Shown: positions 48,599-59,029, counted from the stretch's first letter. The stretch is DNA of 64,000 nucleotides from Chryseobacterium sp. G0201 (GCF_003815655.1 NZ_CP033917.1:682001-746000), one strand, 5' to 3'. Notes: generated from the letters alone by a model not told the origin. Translations and numbers: made by a program.

Positions 48599-49285
48599 TT
48601 ATTCAAATCTTAACACAATTGGCTGTGCAAAGTTTTGAACAATAGGTTTTTTGTTATAAATCAAAGGTTTCTCCAAACCTCCAACCGTATAAAGGAACAA
48701 TGCGCTGATGATACCGAATTCTGTATCAGATGATCCGCTATATTTTACTTTTTTGAACTTCCCATCCACATCAATTGTAAAATTCAATTTACAACGGTAG
48801 ACTCCACCATCAATATCTTCTATTAAATAAACAGGAAAATCAACCGTCAACTGTTTCTTCAACGCTCCAAGCTGTTGGTAATTTTCAACCTCAGCAATAT
48901 CAATCGAATTATTTTTCACTTCTTCCGGAGGGGTAATTCCTGTTTGACGTACATTGTTTTCGATCTGTATTCCGGTTGTTGCTTTGAATAAAATCGTTGG
49001 ATCTGCCTTTCCGATCAGCACCTCTTTGTCATAGATGCTTTGATACAGGCTTTTCAGATTCTTTAATTTTTCACCGTAAAAACCTCTATACTTTTGACTA
49101 TATAAAGCCGCATCTTTTTTGTAATCATAACGTTTTACACTATCGGAAAAACGTTTCTGTATCTTTTTTATTTCAGTTAAAATATTTCCATTCATTAATG
49201 GTTGCTTCTCCTGGGCGTTTATTTTTTGAACACTTAAAGAAGAGATAATGAGGGTAATAAAAAATAATAAGAAACGATGATTCAT
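48599..49285 (-). CDS. Secreted protein with a TonB_C-like C-terminal region
   Basis: The frame opens at 49375, but the signal peptide begins at the ATG at 49285 (M-N-H-R-F-L-L-F-F-I-T-L-I, ending I-N-A-Q), giving 228 residues. The mature N-terminal part is charged and helical. The C-terminal 85 residues (Y-R-C-K-L-N-F-T-I-D-V-D-G-K-F-K-K-V-K, then P-I-V-L-R-F-E) resemble the strand-helix-strand TonB C-terminal domain used by many Bacteroidota hypothetical proteins. It follows DUF423 by about 70 bases on the same strand and may be cotranscribed. The function is unknown. Confidence 0.7.
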   Translation of the reverse strand: MNHRFLLFFITLIISSLSVQKINAQEKQPLMNGNILTEIKKIQKRFSDSVKRYDYKKDAALYSQKYRGFYGEKLKNLKSLYQSIYDKEVLIGKADPTILFKATTGIQIENNVRQTGITPPEEVKNNSIDIAEVENYQQLGALKKQLTVDFPVYLIEDIDGGVYRCKLNFTIDVDGKFKKVKYSGSSDTEFGIISALFLYTVGGLEKPLIYNKKPIVQNFAQPIVLRFE

Positions 49286-49355
49286 GGTGTGATTTTTCAA
49301 TAAACAATCTACACAAAATATTGCAGATCTACTTTTTTTGCTTGAGTTGCAATGA

Positions 49356-49742
49356 TTAAATTCTATGCTTAGCAAAATAAACGATCAGCATTCCCCAGCT
49401 TACGATCATCAATAAACCTCCAAGCGGTGTGATTGGCCCTAAAAATTTTAGATTTGCTCCCAAATAATCTTGCAGACTCAAGAAATAAATACTGAACGAA
49501 AACAACATTGTTCCCGCGATCATTAAAATAGAAACCCACTTTTCTGATGATGTTTCAAATTTTAAAATATATCCAACGATCAATAAAAAGAAAGCTGCAT
49601 ACATTTGATATCTTACTCCTGTTTCAAAACTTTCCAGTCTTTCAACAGATAATATTTTCTTTAAAGCGTGCGCGCCAAATGCACCTAAAATCACTGACAA
49701 CATGCCGTAAACAGCACCAAAGACTAAAGTTATTGTTTTCAT
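49356..49742 (-). CDS. DUF423 (YgdD-like) inner-membrane protein
   Basis: This 128-residue protein has four hydrophobic helices and the family signature G-A-F-G-A-H-A-L-K-K (about 21-30) with F-E-T-G-V-R-Y-Q-M-Y-A-A (about 39-50). No function is established. Its start codon lies one base after the stop of the RloB-like gene (49744-49746), so it is now probably transcribed and translated as the third gene of the defence-type operon. In relatives it would be expected to have its own promoter. Confidence 0.9.
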   Translation of the reverse strand: MKTITLVFGAVYGMLSVILGAFGAHALKKILSVERLESFETGVRYQMYAAFFLLIVGYILKFETSSEKWVSILMIAGTMLFSFSIYFLSLQDYLGANLKFLGPITPLGGLLMIVSWGMLIVYFAKHRI

Positions 49743-49743
49743 G

Positions 49744-50382
49744 TTATTTAATAATAAATTTTATATTTTCATCTTCAAAAAATTTCCACATTTCCGCCAT
49801 TGATTTATTTGGATTTTGTATATCAAACTCTCCAAGCTTTTTAGCGTTAGCAATAGCAGTTGGAATCTTATCTTTTAGTTGAGAATAGATATCTTTTTGC
49901 TTAGTAAAGTATGTTTGACTTTTTTCATAGTCCTTTAAGTACTTTTTTAATTCTTTTTGAGCTTCATCACAATTTGAGAAATTCTTCGAAGTGAAATTGA
50001 AATGAAGCAAAAACCAAAATTCTAAACATGTATTATTTACAATAACAATTACTTTTTCTGAAAGTTTTTTCTGAATATATTCATAATATTCTTTGAACTC
50101 TTGACTTCTTGGTTTATCGCCTTTTTTACATTCTTTAGATTCTCTTTCAATCACATCGTAATCTACAATCCAAAAAACCCTATTATAATCCTCGGCTAAT
50201 TCCTTTATTTTTTCAAATTGTTTAGCTAATGTACTTTTTTGTGCTAACTTAGGTTCTATATTTATTTGAATTTCTCTTTCAATTCTTTTAAGCATTTGAA
50301 AAAACCAGACTTCACAACCACCGTCACCGACAATTGCATATGCTATTTTTATTTCACGTAAGATTCTTTTATTCGCTTTCAT
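49744..50382 (-). CDS. RloB-like protein, second component of an AbiL-type abortive-infection module
   Basis: This 212-residue protein fits the RloB family, whose fold is Toprim-like. Possible metal-binding acidic residues are Glu24 in V-G-D-G-G-C-E-V-W-F-F, the D-Y-D triad (Asp74 and Asp76 in F-W-I-V-D-Y-D-V) and the conserved C-L-E-F-W-F-L-L-H-F (about 119-128). The basic parts suggest nucleic-acid binding. It overlaps the ATPase gene by 14 bases (50369-50382), so the two are translationally coupled. RloA/RloB-like pairs are seen near restriction genes and match the AbiLi/AbiLii layout. The nuclease role is inference from the fold. Confidence 0.82.
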   Translation of the reverse strand: MKANKRILREIKIAYAIVGDGGCEVWFFQMLKRIEREIQINIEPKLAQKSTLAKQFEKIKELAEDYNRVFWIVDYDVIERESKECKKGDKPRSQEFKEYYEYIQKKLSEKVIVIVNNTCLEFWFLLHFNFTSKNFSNCDEAQKELKKYLKDYEKSQTYFTKQKDIYSQLKDKIPTAIANAKKLGEFDIQNPNKSMAEMWKFFEDENIKFIIK

Positions 50383-51664
50383 TCAAATCAATATAATAAT
50401 CTCCTAAATTTGGAACTCCCCCCAATTTTCCAGACTTATAAGCGTTAAAAACATTTGATGTATCTCTCACAACAGAAGAGTCAAAATCGGCTAACGAATA
50501 AAGTTCAGTTGCTGAATCTTCATTTTTATCTGTAAACCAAATGACATCATCTCGGAATAAATCTCTATTATTTAAAATTTCTCTGTTATGAGTTGTCACG
50601 ATTAGTTGAGAATTTTTTGAATTCACAATAAATAAGAATAGAAAATGTTGAAACAAGTCAGGATGTAAAGAAGCTTCTAATTCATCAATTGGCATTATAA
50701 ATCTCTCGAATTTAATTAACATATTTAATAATCCAGAATAACCTAAATATCTCTGAGTACCTTTTGATTCGGAATCTACGTTTAATGAATAGTTCTTACC
50801 TTTGACATTATGTGTCAAAGTTACTTCTCTAATTTTAGCTTTATCTCTTAACTCTTCAACGGCCTTATTTCCATACTTTTTAGAAAAGAAACTTACTGTA
50901 TCATCATCTAAATCCTCATTTTGAATATTTAAATCTAAATCACTAATATTTAGATCAGCTTTCTGTAAAATATTTAGTATAAATGATTTACTTATATTTT
51001 GCTCTTCTAATAAGAGTGTTACAAATTCTTCAGACTTTTTATTATCAATAGCTAAATTTAATAAATTTTTAAACCATTCCGAACTCTCCATAAGTTCAAA
51101 ACTATCTAAATTAGCTTTTTGAAACCCCCCTAAAACCGTATTATTCCAAAGTGTAAATATTTCAAGATTATCTTCTAAAGTTTTGCGTTTTTTAATCTTG
51201 CTTCCAAATTTTATTGAAGTTAATTCCTTCTTTTCGTTAGTATGCCTTTCAAAAATTAGAGCCTTATTTGTATTGTAATTAAAAAGTTTCTCAAATATGA
51301 TACAGTTCTTATTTAATTCAACTTCATAAAAATATTTTACTCCACTTTGAACAAATTCTAATTCAAATTTTGTATTTTCTCTAGGAGTATTTTCATCAAA
51401 GAGAAAAGGTTCAAAATTGAATTTATCAGTTTTTTTATCAAAGGGATTTGTACAAATCTCTCTTAAAAAATCCAGCGCTTTTAAAACCGTAGTTTTTCCA
51501 GAGGCATTTGCACCATAAATCAAAGCTAATTTATTAAGACGTAATCCTTTAATTGGCTCAATAATATAATAATTTTCTAAATGGTCAGATTTATTGGCTA
51601 AAAAAGATAGAGTTTGCTTTTCTTTTATAGATCCAAAATTTTCTACACTGAAATTAATTATCAT
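50369..51664 (-). CDS. AAA-family ATPase (RloA/AbiLi-like), first component of the module
   Basis: This 431-residue protein is an ABC/SMC-type AAA_15/AAA_21 ATPase. It starts M-I-I-N-F-S-V-E-N-F-G-S-I-K-E, with Walker A G-A-N-A-S-G-K-T-T (51-59), a signature-like S-E-S-K-G-T-Q-R (298-305), Walker B F-I-M-P-I-D-E-L-E (322-330) and an H-loop T-T-H-N (357-360). The helical insert (about 180-290) is shorter than in OLD proteins, and no Toprim domain is fused. The effector is thus the separate RloB-like partner, with which it overlaps by 14 bases. The promoter has a -7 box with a 19-bp palindrome over it. Such ATPases sense phage and trigger the effector. Confidence 0.88.
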   Translation of the reverse strand: MIINFSVENFGSIKEKQTLSFLANKSDHLENYYIIEPIKGLRLNKLALIYGANASGKTTVLKALDFLREICTNPFDKKTDKFNFEPFLFDENTPRENTKFELEFVQSGVKYFYEVELNKNCIIFEKLFNYNTNKALIFERHTNEKKELTSIKFGSKIKKRKTLEDNLEIFTLWNNTVLGGFQKANLDSFELMESSEWFKNLLNLAIDNKKSEEFVTLLLEEQNISKSFILNILQKADLNISDLDLNIQNEDLDDDTVSFFSKKYGNKAVEELRDKAKIREVTLTHNVKGKNYSLNVDSESKGTQRYLGYSGLLNMLIKFERFIMPIDELEASLHPDLFQHFLFLFIVNSKNSQLIVTTHNREILNNRDLFRDDVIWFTDKNEDSATELYSLADFDSSVVRDTSNVFNAYKSGKLGGVPNLGDYYIDLNESE

Positions 51665-51677
51665 TTTTCATTTTATT

Positions 51678-51696
51678 TTTGTAAACCATTTACAAA
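51678..51696. promoter_or_regulatory. 19-bp palindrome overlapping the ATPase-RloB promoter (candidate operator)
   Basis: TTTGTAAACCATTTACAAA has perfect 8-bp arms around three bases. It lies 14 bases before the ATPase start codon and overlaps the -7 box at 51693-51700. A regulator bound here would repress the module. Confidence 0.6.
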
Positions 51697-51700
51697 TTTA
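51693..51700 (-). promoter_or_regulatory. -7 promoter element of the ATPase-RloB module
   Basis: The minus strand reads TAAATTTG (exact TAnnTTTG), 29 bases before the ATG at 51664. Confidence 0.6.
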
Positions 51701-51726
51701 TATATAAAAATTGAATTATATTAGAA

Positions 51727-52797
51727 TTATAATTCTTCTAATTCTAGATTTAAATATTTTTTCGTTTTATAATCCTGCCAGGTTCCTATGATTTTATTTC
51801 CTTGCAGATCCGCTTCTACAAAGCCTCTCAGTATCCATTGTCTGGCTTCTTCACTGTAATAATCACTTTCTACAAGCGAAAGATGACTTCCTTGTATCTT
51901 TCCATTCCACTCGATCAGTTTTTTATTTTTATCATACCAATATATCGCAGAAAAACTACCGTCATCATACAACCGGTTGATCAAAACGGTAACAGGATAT
52001 TTTCCATCAATTTTTCCTTTATATAGTTTATTGCTAAGGCTTGTTTTATCAATTTGCGTCGAACCTGATAGCAAATTTTTAGCATAAGGGCTCCAATATT
52101 TATCCAGTTCATTGTAAGGAAACTCAACGACATGACTGCCCAGCTCATCAAGCGCTCTCATTGCATGGTTAGAGCATCTGCCTGCAATAAATCTTATTTT
52201 ATCCTTTCCGAAATAATACCCTATATCATCTAAACTATATGCTGTAAAACATTCTTCATATATGGAAATCTGATCTAAAACCTCTTCTGAAGGATTTTTC
52301 TCTGATTTTAATTGTGAAAGAAAATCATCAACCTCTTTCTTTACCTGTTTCTGAATTAAATTTTCAACTGTTTTTATTGAATTGGCTTGAAATAAATTTT
52401 TAGCATTAATAAAGTTCCCCGTTCTCAAATCAAAATTTTTCCAGATTGAAAAACTTTCAGGATAAGCTCCCGAAGCTTCACCATCTAATGCAATGCTTAA
52501 AATATTTTTAGGCGTTTCTAATTTTTCCCAACTGTAAAAATAAACGTAATTGGAATATGAAGTTTTTCCTGTAGAAACCAGCTTAAAAGGATTTCCTTCT
52601 GCTCCGGGAATATATTGTAATTGATTAACCTGCAAAAAAGTATTGATCTTATTTTCTACTCTAGGATTTTCAGTATAAGAAACCAATGGAAAAACAGAAT
52701 CTTCAGTCTTCGGTTTCAAATCTGTTATTTTTACATTTTTCTGTTGCGAAAAACTTAAACCTGAAATAAGCAAAAAGAATAAAATTTTACTTCTCAT
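51727..52797 (-). CDS. Secreted protein of unknown function in the mvaA operon
   Basis: This 356-residue protein has a signal peptide (R-S-K-I-L-F-F-L-L-I-S-G-L-S-F-S-Q, cleaved near 18). It has no recognised family domain; the central part (about 100-230), with A-L-D-G-E-A-S-G-A-Y-P-E and a distant resemblance to DUF3298-type proteins, is mostly beta. The C-terminus holds I-I-G-T-W-Q-D-Y-K-T, as in small lipocalin-like strands. Its ATG (52795-52797) overlaps the stop of the small membrane gene by one base (TAATG), so it is translationally coupled to it and sits in the mvaA transcript. Confidence 0.65.
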   Translation of the reverse strand: MRSKILFFLLISGLSFSQQKNVKITDLKPKTEDSVFPLVSYTENPRVENKINTFLQVNQLQYIPGAEGNPFKLVSTGKTSYSNYVYFYSWEKLETPKNILSIALDGEASGAYPESFSIWKNFDLRTGNFINAKNLFQANSIKTVENLIQKQVKKEVDDFLSQLKSEKNPSEEVLDQISIYEECFTAYSLDDIGYYFGKDKIRFIAGRCSNHAMRALDELGSHVVEFPYNELDKYWSPYAKNLLSGSTQIDKTSLSNKLYKGKIDGKYPVTVLINRLYDDGSFSAIYWYDKNKKLIEWNGKIQGSHLSLVESDYYSEEARQWILRGFVEADLQGNKIIGTWQDYKTKKYLNLELEEL

Positions 52798-52964
52798 TAC
52801 TTAGATTTTAAATAAAGGGTAATAAATCTGGCTACCAACGTAGAGATCCCCAAAATGATAAACATAATGGCGAATTTCTTTGAACTTCTGAAACCCGGAT
52901 TGTTTGTTTTCTTTAAAAATATTCCGAATATGATAAACAGAATTGGTAAAGCAATTTGCAGCAT
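52797..52964 (-). CDS. 55-residue membrane micro-protein between mvaA and the secreted-protein gene
   Basis: An ATG at 52962-52964 opens 55 codons ending TAA (52797-52799). The product is two hydrophobic helices (M-L-Q-I-A-L-P-I-L-F-I-I-F-G-I-F-L and A-I-M-F-I-I-L-G-I-S-T-L-V-A) joined by a basic loop (K-K-T-N-N-P-G-F-R-S-S-K-K). The start overlaps the mvaA stop by one base and the stop overlaps the next start by one base, both as TAATG, which is strong evidence of translation. The function is unknown. Confidence 0.75.
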   Translation of the reverse strand: MLQIALPILFIIFGIFLKKTNNPGFRSSKKFAIMFIILGISTLVARFITLYLKSK

Positions 52965-54292
52965 TATTTGTTTCTTAATCTGTTAAATTCGTTGATAACT
53001 TCGTGGTGCGTTACCGTTTTATCTTTAAAATACGTCACAAAATGTTGCTTTTCTTCTTCCGTAGCTCCCATTTGATTCAAAATGTTGAACAAATGCATTT
53101 TCATATGACCTTTTTGAATCCCCGTTGTCACCAAAGAACGTAACGCTCCAAAGTTTTGAGCCAAACCGGAAACCGCCAAAATACTCATCAATTCCTGAGC
53201 GGAAGGTTTTCCTAATAAGGCTAAAGAGAATTTTACCAAAGGATGAAGATTCGTTAAACCTCCCACAACTCCAACTGAAATTGGAAGATCGATCCAGAAT
53301 CTGAAAATTCCGTTATCCGTTGTACAATGAGTTAATGAAGAATACTTTCCGTTTCTTGCTGCGTATGCATGAGCGCAGGCTTCTGTTGCTCTGAAATCAT
53401 TTCCTGTTGCGATCACCACAGCATCTACTCCATTCATCACGCCTTTATTGTGAGTTGTCGCACGGAAAGGTTCAATTTCAGCAATCGTAACCGCCTGTTT
53501 GAATTTTCTTGCAAATTCTTCATTGGAAATTCCGCTGTCGTCTTTTAAATCTTCAATTTTACATGAAACCTCAGCTCTTACGATACAATCAGGCGTAAAA
53601 TTGGAAAGAATATTCATCACAATCTGCAAAGAATTTCTTTCTTCTTCCGTAAAATCTTCACTGGTGGCAACTTCCTGCTTTAATGTTTTCCCGAACTGTT
53701 CAAGACAAGAATTAATAAAATTCGCCCCCATCGAGTCTACCGTATCAAAGCTTGCTTTCAGCTGGTAGTAATTAGGCATTTCTGCGGTTTTATCAATTAA
53801 TTTAATATCTAAAATTCCGCCACCACGATTTCTCATGTTTGCCGTAATTATTTCGGTCGTTTCGAGTAATTTTTTCTTTAATTTAAAATTAAAAAAATGC
53901 TGCAGTTTATGAGATTCTACATCAAATATAAAGTGAGTGTGACCTAGTTTTTCGTTATTGATAATGGTAGTTTTAAAACCTCCTTTATCAATCCAGAATT
54001 TTGCAGCTTTAGAAGCCGCCGCTACCACCGAACTTTCCTCAACAGCCATCGGAAGAGCGAATAATTTTCCATCTATTAGGAAATTGGGTGCAATTCCGTA
54101 AGGCATGTAAAAATTGGAAATTGTGTTTTCAGAAAACTCTTCGTGAAGCTTCTGAAGCTCAGCATTATCGTTCCAATATTGTTTTAATATATTTTGATAT
54201 TCCTCGTTTCCTTCAAGATATTCTGTGACAAGCCAGTCGATTTTCCCTTGTTTTGTCAGCTTGGAAAAACCTTCTACGGGTTTATGGTTCAT
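52964..54292 (-). CDS. mvaA: Hydroxymethylglutaryl-CoA reductase, class II
   Basis: HMG-CoA reductase makes or uses mevalonate. The 442-residue soluble protein has the class II layout with no membrane domain: L-P-M-A-V-E-E-S-S-V-V-A-A-A-S (about 80-94) at the substrate site, R-A-T-T-H-N-K-G-V-M-N-G (about 269-280) and a later D-N-G-I-F-R-F-W-I-D-L-P. In Flavobacteriales the enzyme works in the mevalonate route to isoprenoids, although it is often labelled degradative from other species. It starts a tight operon with a 55-residue membrane gene and a secreted protein. The divergent gene upstream is a radical-SAM protein. Confidence 0.94.
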   Translation of the reverse strand: MNHKPVEGFSKLTKQGKIDWLVTEYLEGNEEYQNILKQYWNDNAELQKLHEEFSENTISNFYMPYGIAPNFLIDGKLFALPMAVEESSVVAAASKAAKFWIDKGGFKTTIINNEKLGHTHFIFDVESHKLQHFFNFKLKKKLLETTEIITANMRNRGGGILDIKLIDKTAEMPNYYQLKASFDTVDSMGANFINSCLEQFGKTLKQEVATSEDFTEEERNSLQIVMNILSNFTPDCIVRAEVSCKIEDLKDDSGISNEEFARKFKQAVTIAEIEPFRATTHNKGVMNGVDAVVIATGNDFRATEACAHAYAARNGKYSSLTHCTTDNGIFRFWIDLPISVGVVGGLTNLHPLVKFSLALLGKPSAQELMSILAVSGLAQNFGALRSLVTTGIQKGHMKMHLFNILNQMGATEEEKQHFVTYFKDKTVTHHEVINEFNRLRNK

Positions 54293-54376
54293 ATGGATAG
54301 GTTTTTATTTCTTATTATAGGTATGAAAAATCGCAAGTTTACGATTTCACTCATAAATTAATGACCGTAAATATAC

Positions 54377-54384
54377 TAATTTTG
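54377..54384 (+). promoter_or_regulatory. -7 promoter element for the radical-SAM gene
   Basis: TAATTTTG (exact TAnnTTTG) lies 109 bases before the ATG at 54494, implying a leader of about 105 bases. Confidence 0.45.
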
Positions 54385-54493
54385 TCTCTGCCAATTGTTG
54401 ATAACTTCTATCAAAAAAGATTGACATTTATCAATTTTGGAACTACATTTGAACAGAAAATAATATTTAATAATAACATTTTCAATAAAAAAA

Positions 54494-55753
54494 ATGAATT
54501 TTGAACGTCTGAAAGAAAAACTCGAAATCCTTGCCGATGCAGCGAAATATGATGTTTCGTGCTCATCCAGCGGAGGATCGAGAAAGAATAAAAAAGGCGC
54601 TTTGGGAGACAGTTCCGCAAGCGGAATTTGTCATACCTATACGGAAGACGGGCGATGTGTCTCTCTTCTCAAAATTCTATTGACCAATCACTGTATTTAC
54701 GACTGTGCCTACTGTGTGTCCAGAAGTTCGAATGATATTAAAAGAGCCGGTTTTACGGTTGAAGAAGTCGTTGATTTAACGATAAATTTTTATCGCAGAA
54801 ATTATATTGAAGGATTATTTTTAAGCTCAGGTATTTTTAAAAATGCCGACACGACGATGGAACGTTTGGTTCGTGTTGCAAAAAAATTACGCCTTGAAGA
54901 AAATTTTAACGGATATATTCATTTAAAATCAATTCCCGGAGCAAGCGACGAATTGATGCAGGAAGCCGCTTTGTATGCAGACAGATTATCTATTAATATT
55001 GAAATTCCAACAGAAAGCGGATTAAAATTATTAGCTCCTGAAAAAAATCGACAGGATATGCTCAATCCGATGAAATATATTCAGAACGGGATTTCTCAAT
55101 ATAAAGATGAAAAGAAAATTTTCAGAAAAGTTCCGAAGTTTGCGCCTGCCGGACAATCAACTCAAATGATTGTTGGTGCAACGAATGAAAATGACCTTCA
55201 AATCATCAAAGTGGCTGATCATTTTTATAAAAATTATAATCTTAAAAGAGTTTATTATTCAGGTTATGTACCAGTTTTGGAAGATAACAGATTACCCGCT
55301 TTAACAACGGCAGTTCCAATGCTTAGAGAAAACCGTCTGTATCAATCTGATTGGTTGATGAGATTTTATGGTTTTAAAGCAGAAGAAATTTTAGATCCGA
55401 ATATGCCGTTTCTTGATTTGGAAGTCGATCCGAAATTGAGTTGGGCATTAAGACATTTGCATCAATTTCCTATTAATCTCCAGACTGCAGATTATCAAAT
55501 GATTTTAAGAATTCCCGGAATTGGCGTGAAAACAGCGCAGAAAATTGTCAGTGCAAGACGTTTTCAGGTGTTGACAATAGAACATTTGAAAAAATTGGGA
55601 GCAGCGGTGAATCGTGCTAAATATTTTATTGATTTTACTGCAGGGAATATTCATTTGAGACATTTGACTGATATTAATCTCAGAAAACTGTTGATTGGTG
55701 GAAGTACATCTAAATTCCAGAATCAGTTTTCACAGCAATTAACTTTATTTTAA
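54494..55753 (+). CDS. Putative DNA modification/repair radical-SAM protein (TIGR03916-like)
   Basis: This 419-residue protein has a radical-SAM cluster motif C67-x-x-x-C71-x-x-C74 (C-I-Y-D-C-A-Y-C), G-L-F-L-S-S-G-I and a helix-hairpin-helix DNA-binding motif near the C-terminus (I-P-G-I-G-V-K-T-A, 340-348). The family is uncharacterised; radical chemistry combined with a DNA-binding element suggests repair or modification of damaged bases. A partner gene with DUF4130 follows 117 bases downstream, and the two families are commonly adjacent in genomes. The family recognition is from memory of the motif layout; the reaction is unknown. Confidence 0.85.
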   Translation: MNFERLKEKLEILADAAKYDVSCSSSGGSRKNKKGALGDSSASGICHTYTEDGRCVSLLKILLTNHCIYDCAYCVSRSSNDIKRAGFTVEEVVDLTINFYRRNYIEGLFLSSGIFKNADTTMERLVRVAKKLRLEENFNGYIHLKSIPGASDELMQEAALYADRLSINIEIPTESGLKLLAPEKNRQDMLNPMKYIQNGISQYKDEKKIFRKVPKFAPAGQSTQMIVGATNENDLQIIKVADHFYKNYNLKRVYYSGYVPVLEDNRLPALTTAVPMLRENRLYQSDWLMRFYGFKAEEILDPNMPFLDLEVDPKLSWALRHLHQFPINLQTADYQMILRIPGIGVKTAQKIVSARRFQVLTIEHLKKLGAAVNRAKYFIDFTAGNIHLRHLTDINLRKLLIGGSTSKFQNQFSQQLTLF

Positions 55754-55870
55754 ACTTCTTAAGCACAAATGTTTTTCACGAATTTTACTAACAATTCTAA
55801 GACTTAAATACCAAATAAATTCACTCTAAAAACTCCCAAACTCTCCAACTCAATAACTCTCTAACTCAAC

Positions 55871-56629
55871 ATGACTACCTTACTCTACGACGGAAGTTTC
55901 GACGGACTTTTCACAGCGATATTTGAAGTTTTTGAATATCGTTATAAAGATGTAGAAATTGTAAGTCGAGAAAGGTTTTATCAGGAAAATATTTTTGCTG
56001 AAATTCATGAAGTAATCACTCAAAATGAAAAAGCAGAAAGAGTTTTAAATAAATTGGAACAAAACATCGGCAAATCCGGGATTCATGAATTATTAAAAGT
56101 TTTTTTATCCGAAGATATTGAACTTGAACAGCTTATTTTATCTGCTGTAAAACAATCGATACAACATCCAGATAAAAATATTCTACAAAATTATGCAGAT
56201 CATGATATGTTGAAAATCTCTAAAATTGGGAAATCCGTAAGTAGAGAAAGACATAGAATGACCGCATTTGTTCGCTTTGAAAAAATGCAGGATGACGTTT
56301 TTTTCGCCAAAATAGATCCTGACTTCAATGTACTTCCTTTAATCAGAAAACACTTTAAAGACCGTTACCAAGATCAAAAATGGATGATTTACGATCTGAA
56401 AAGAAATTACGGAATTCTCTATGATCTGGAAAACTGTGATTTTTTTTATCCTGATGAAAAATTAGACTTACAGAAATATCAGCAGAAATTTCATGATGAA
56501 GAAACGCAATATCAAACGCTTTGGCAGAGATATTTCACGAGAACTAATATTGTGGAAAGGAAGAATTTGAAATTACATATTCAACATGTTCCGAGGAGGT
56601 ACTGGAAATATTTGACGGAGAAGAATTAG
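55871..56629 (+). CDS. DUF4130 putative DNA repair protein (TIGR03915-like), partner of the radical-SAM protein
   Basis: This 252-residue protein begins M-T-T-L-L-Y-D-G-S-F-D-G-L-F-T-A-I-F (residues 1-18), the opening of the DUF4130/TIGR03915 family. It contains H-D-M-L-K-I (about 114-119) and V-S-R-E-R-H-R-M-T-A-F-V-R-F (about 126-139), then a basic C-terminal end H-V-P-R-R-Y-W-K-Y-L. The fold is thought to relate to uracil-DNA-glycosylases. It follows the radical-SAM gene on the same strand and probably works with it. The lesion acted upon is not known. Confidence 0.85.
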   Translation: MTTLLYDGSFDGLFTAIFEVFEYRYKDVEIVSRERFYQENIFAEIHEVITQNEKAERVLNKLEQNIGKSGIHELLKVFLSEDIELEQLILSAVKQSIQHPDKNILQNYADHDMLKISKIGKSVSRERHRMTAFVRFEKMQDDVFFAKIDPDFNVLPLIRKHFKDRYQDQKWMIYDLKRNYGILYDLENCDFFYPDEKLDLQKYQQKFHDEETQYQTLWQRYFTRTNIVERKNLKLHIQHVPRRYWKYLTEKN

Positions 56630-56898
56630 TATATTTTTTTTCTTTCTACCACAGATTACACGAATTTGTACAGATATTTGAAAAAATTATTTTAATCAGC
56701 TTTTAGGAATTGCTCAATCGATTCACCTACTCTCCAATCCTTTTAGTAAAAATATTTTGTAGTGGTAAGATCTAGATATCAATGCCTCAGAAACCAAAAC
56801 TGCGAGATATATTTTTAAACCGACAAATTTTAGAAGTTTTTAATAATTTATATTCAAAACAATTATAAAGTTACTGCCATTATCTGAACTTGTTTTTG
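56630..56898. other. Intergenic stretch before pfkA
   Basis: AT-rich DNA with no gene. A segment near 56,649-56,670 (CACAGATTACACGAATTTG) resembles short dispersed flavobacterial intergenic repeats, but no second copy is in the window. Confidence 0.4.
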
Positions 56899-56906
56899 TA
56901 AATTTG
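56899..56906 (+). promoter_or_regulatory. -7 promoter element of pfkA-gapA
   Basis: TAAATTTG (exact TAnnTTTG) lies 20 bases before the ATG at 56927. Confidence 0.6.
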
Positions 56907-56926
56907 TGTTCGAAATTTTTTACTAG

Positions 56927-58944
<2,018 letters not shown>

Positions 58945-58970
58945 TTAGAAATAATTTTAAGCAATATATA

Positions 58971-58997
58971 AAGTCTTCCAATTTGGAAGGCTTTTTT
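58971..58997 (+). terminator. First terminator after gapA
   Basis: AAGTCTTCC (58971-58979) pairs with GGAAGGCTT (58985-58993) with one G-T pair, followed by TTTT. Confidence 0.85.
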
Positions 58998-59029
58998 GTT
59001 TTAAAGTCACCTTCCGACAATAAAAAAAT

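Noticed and set aside
55801..55870. CT/AA-rich short repeats between the radical-SAM and DUF4130 genes
   Set aside because: Low-complexity sequence without consistent unit or spacing.
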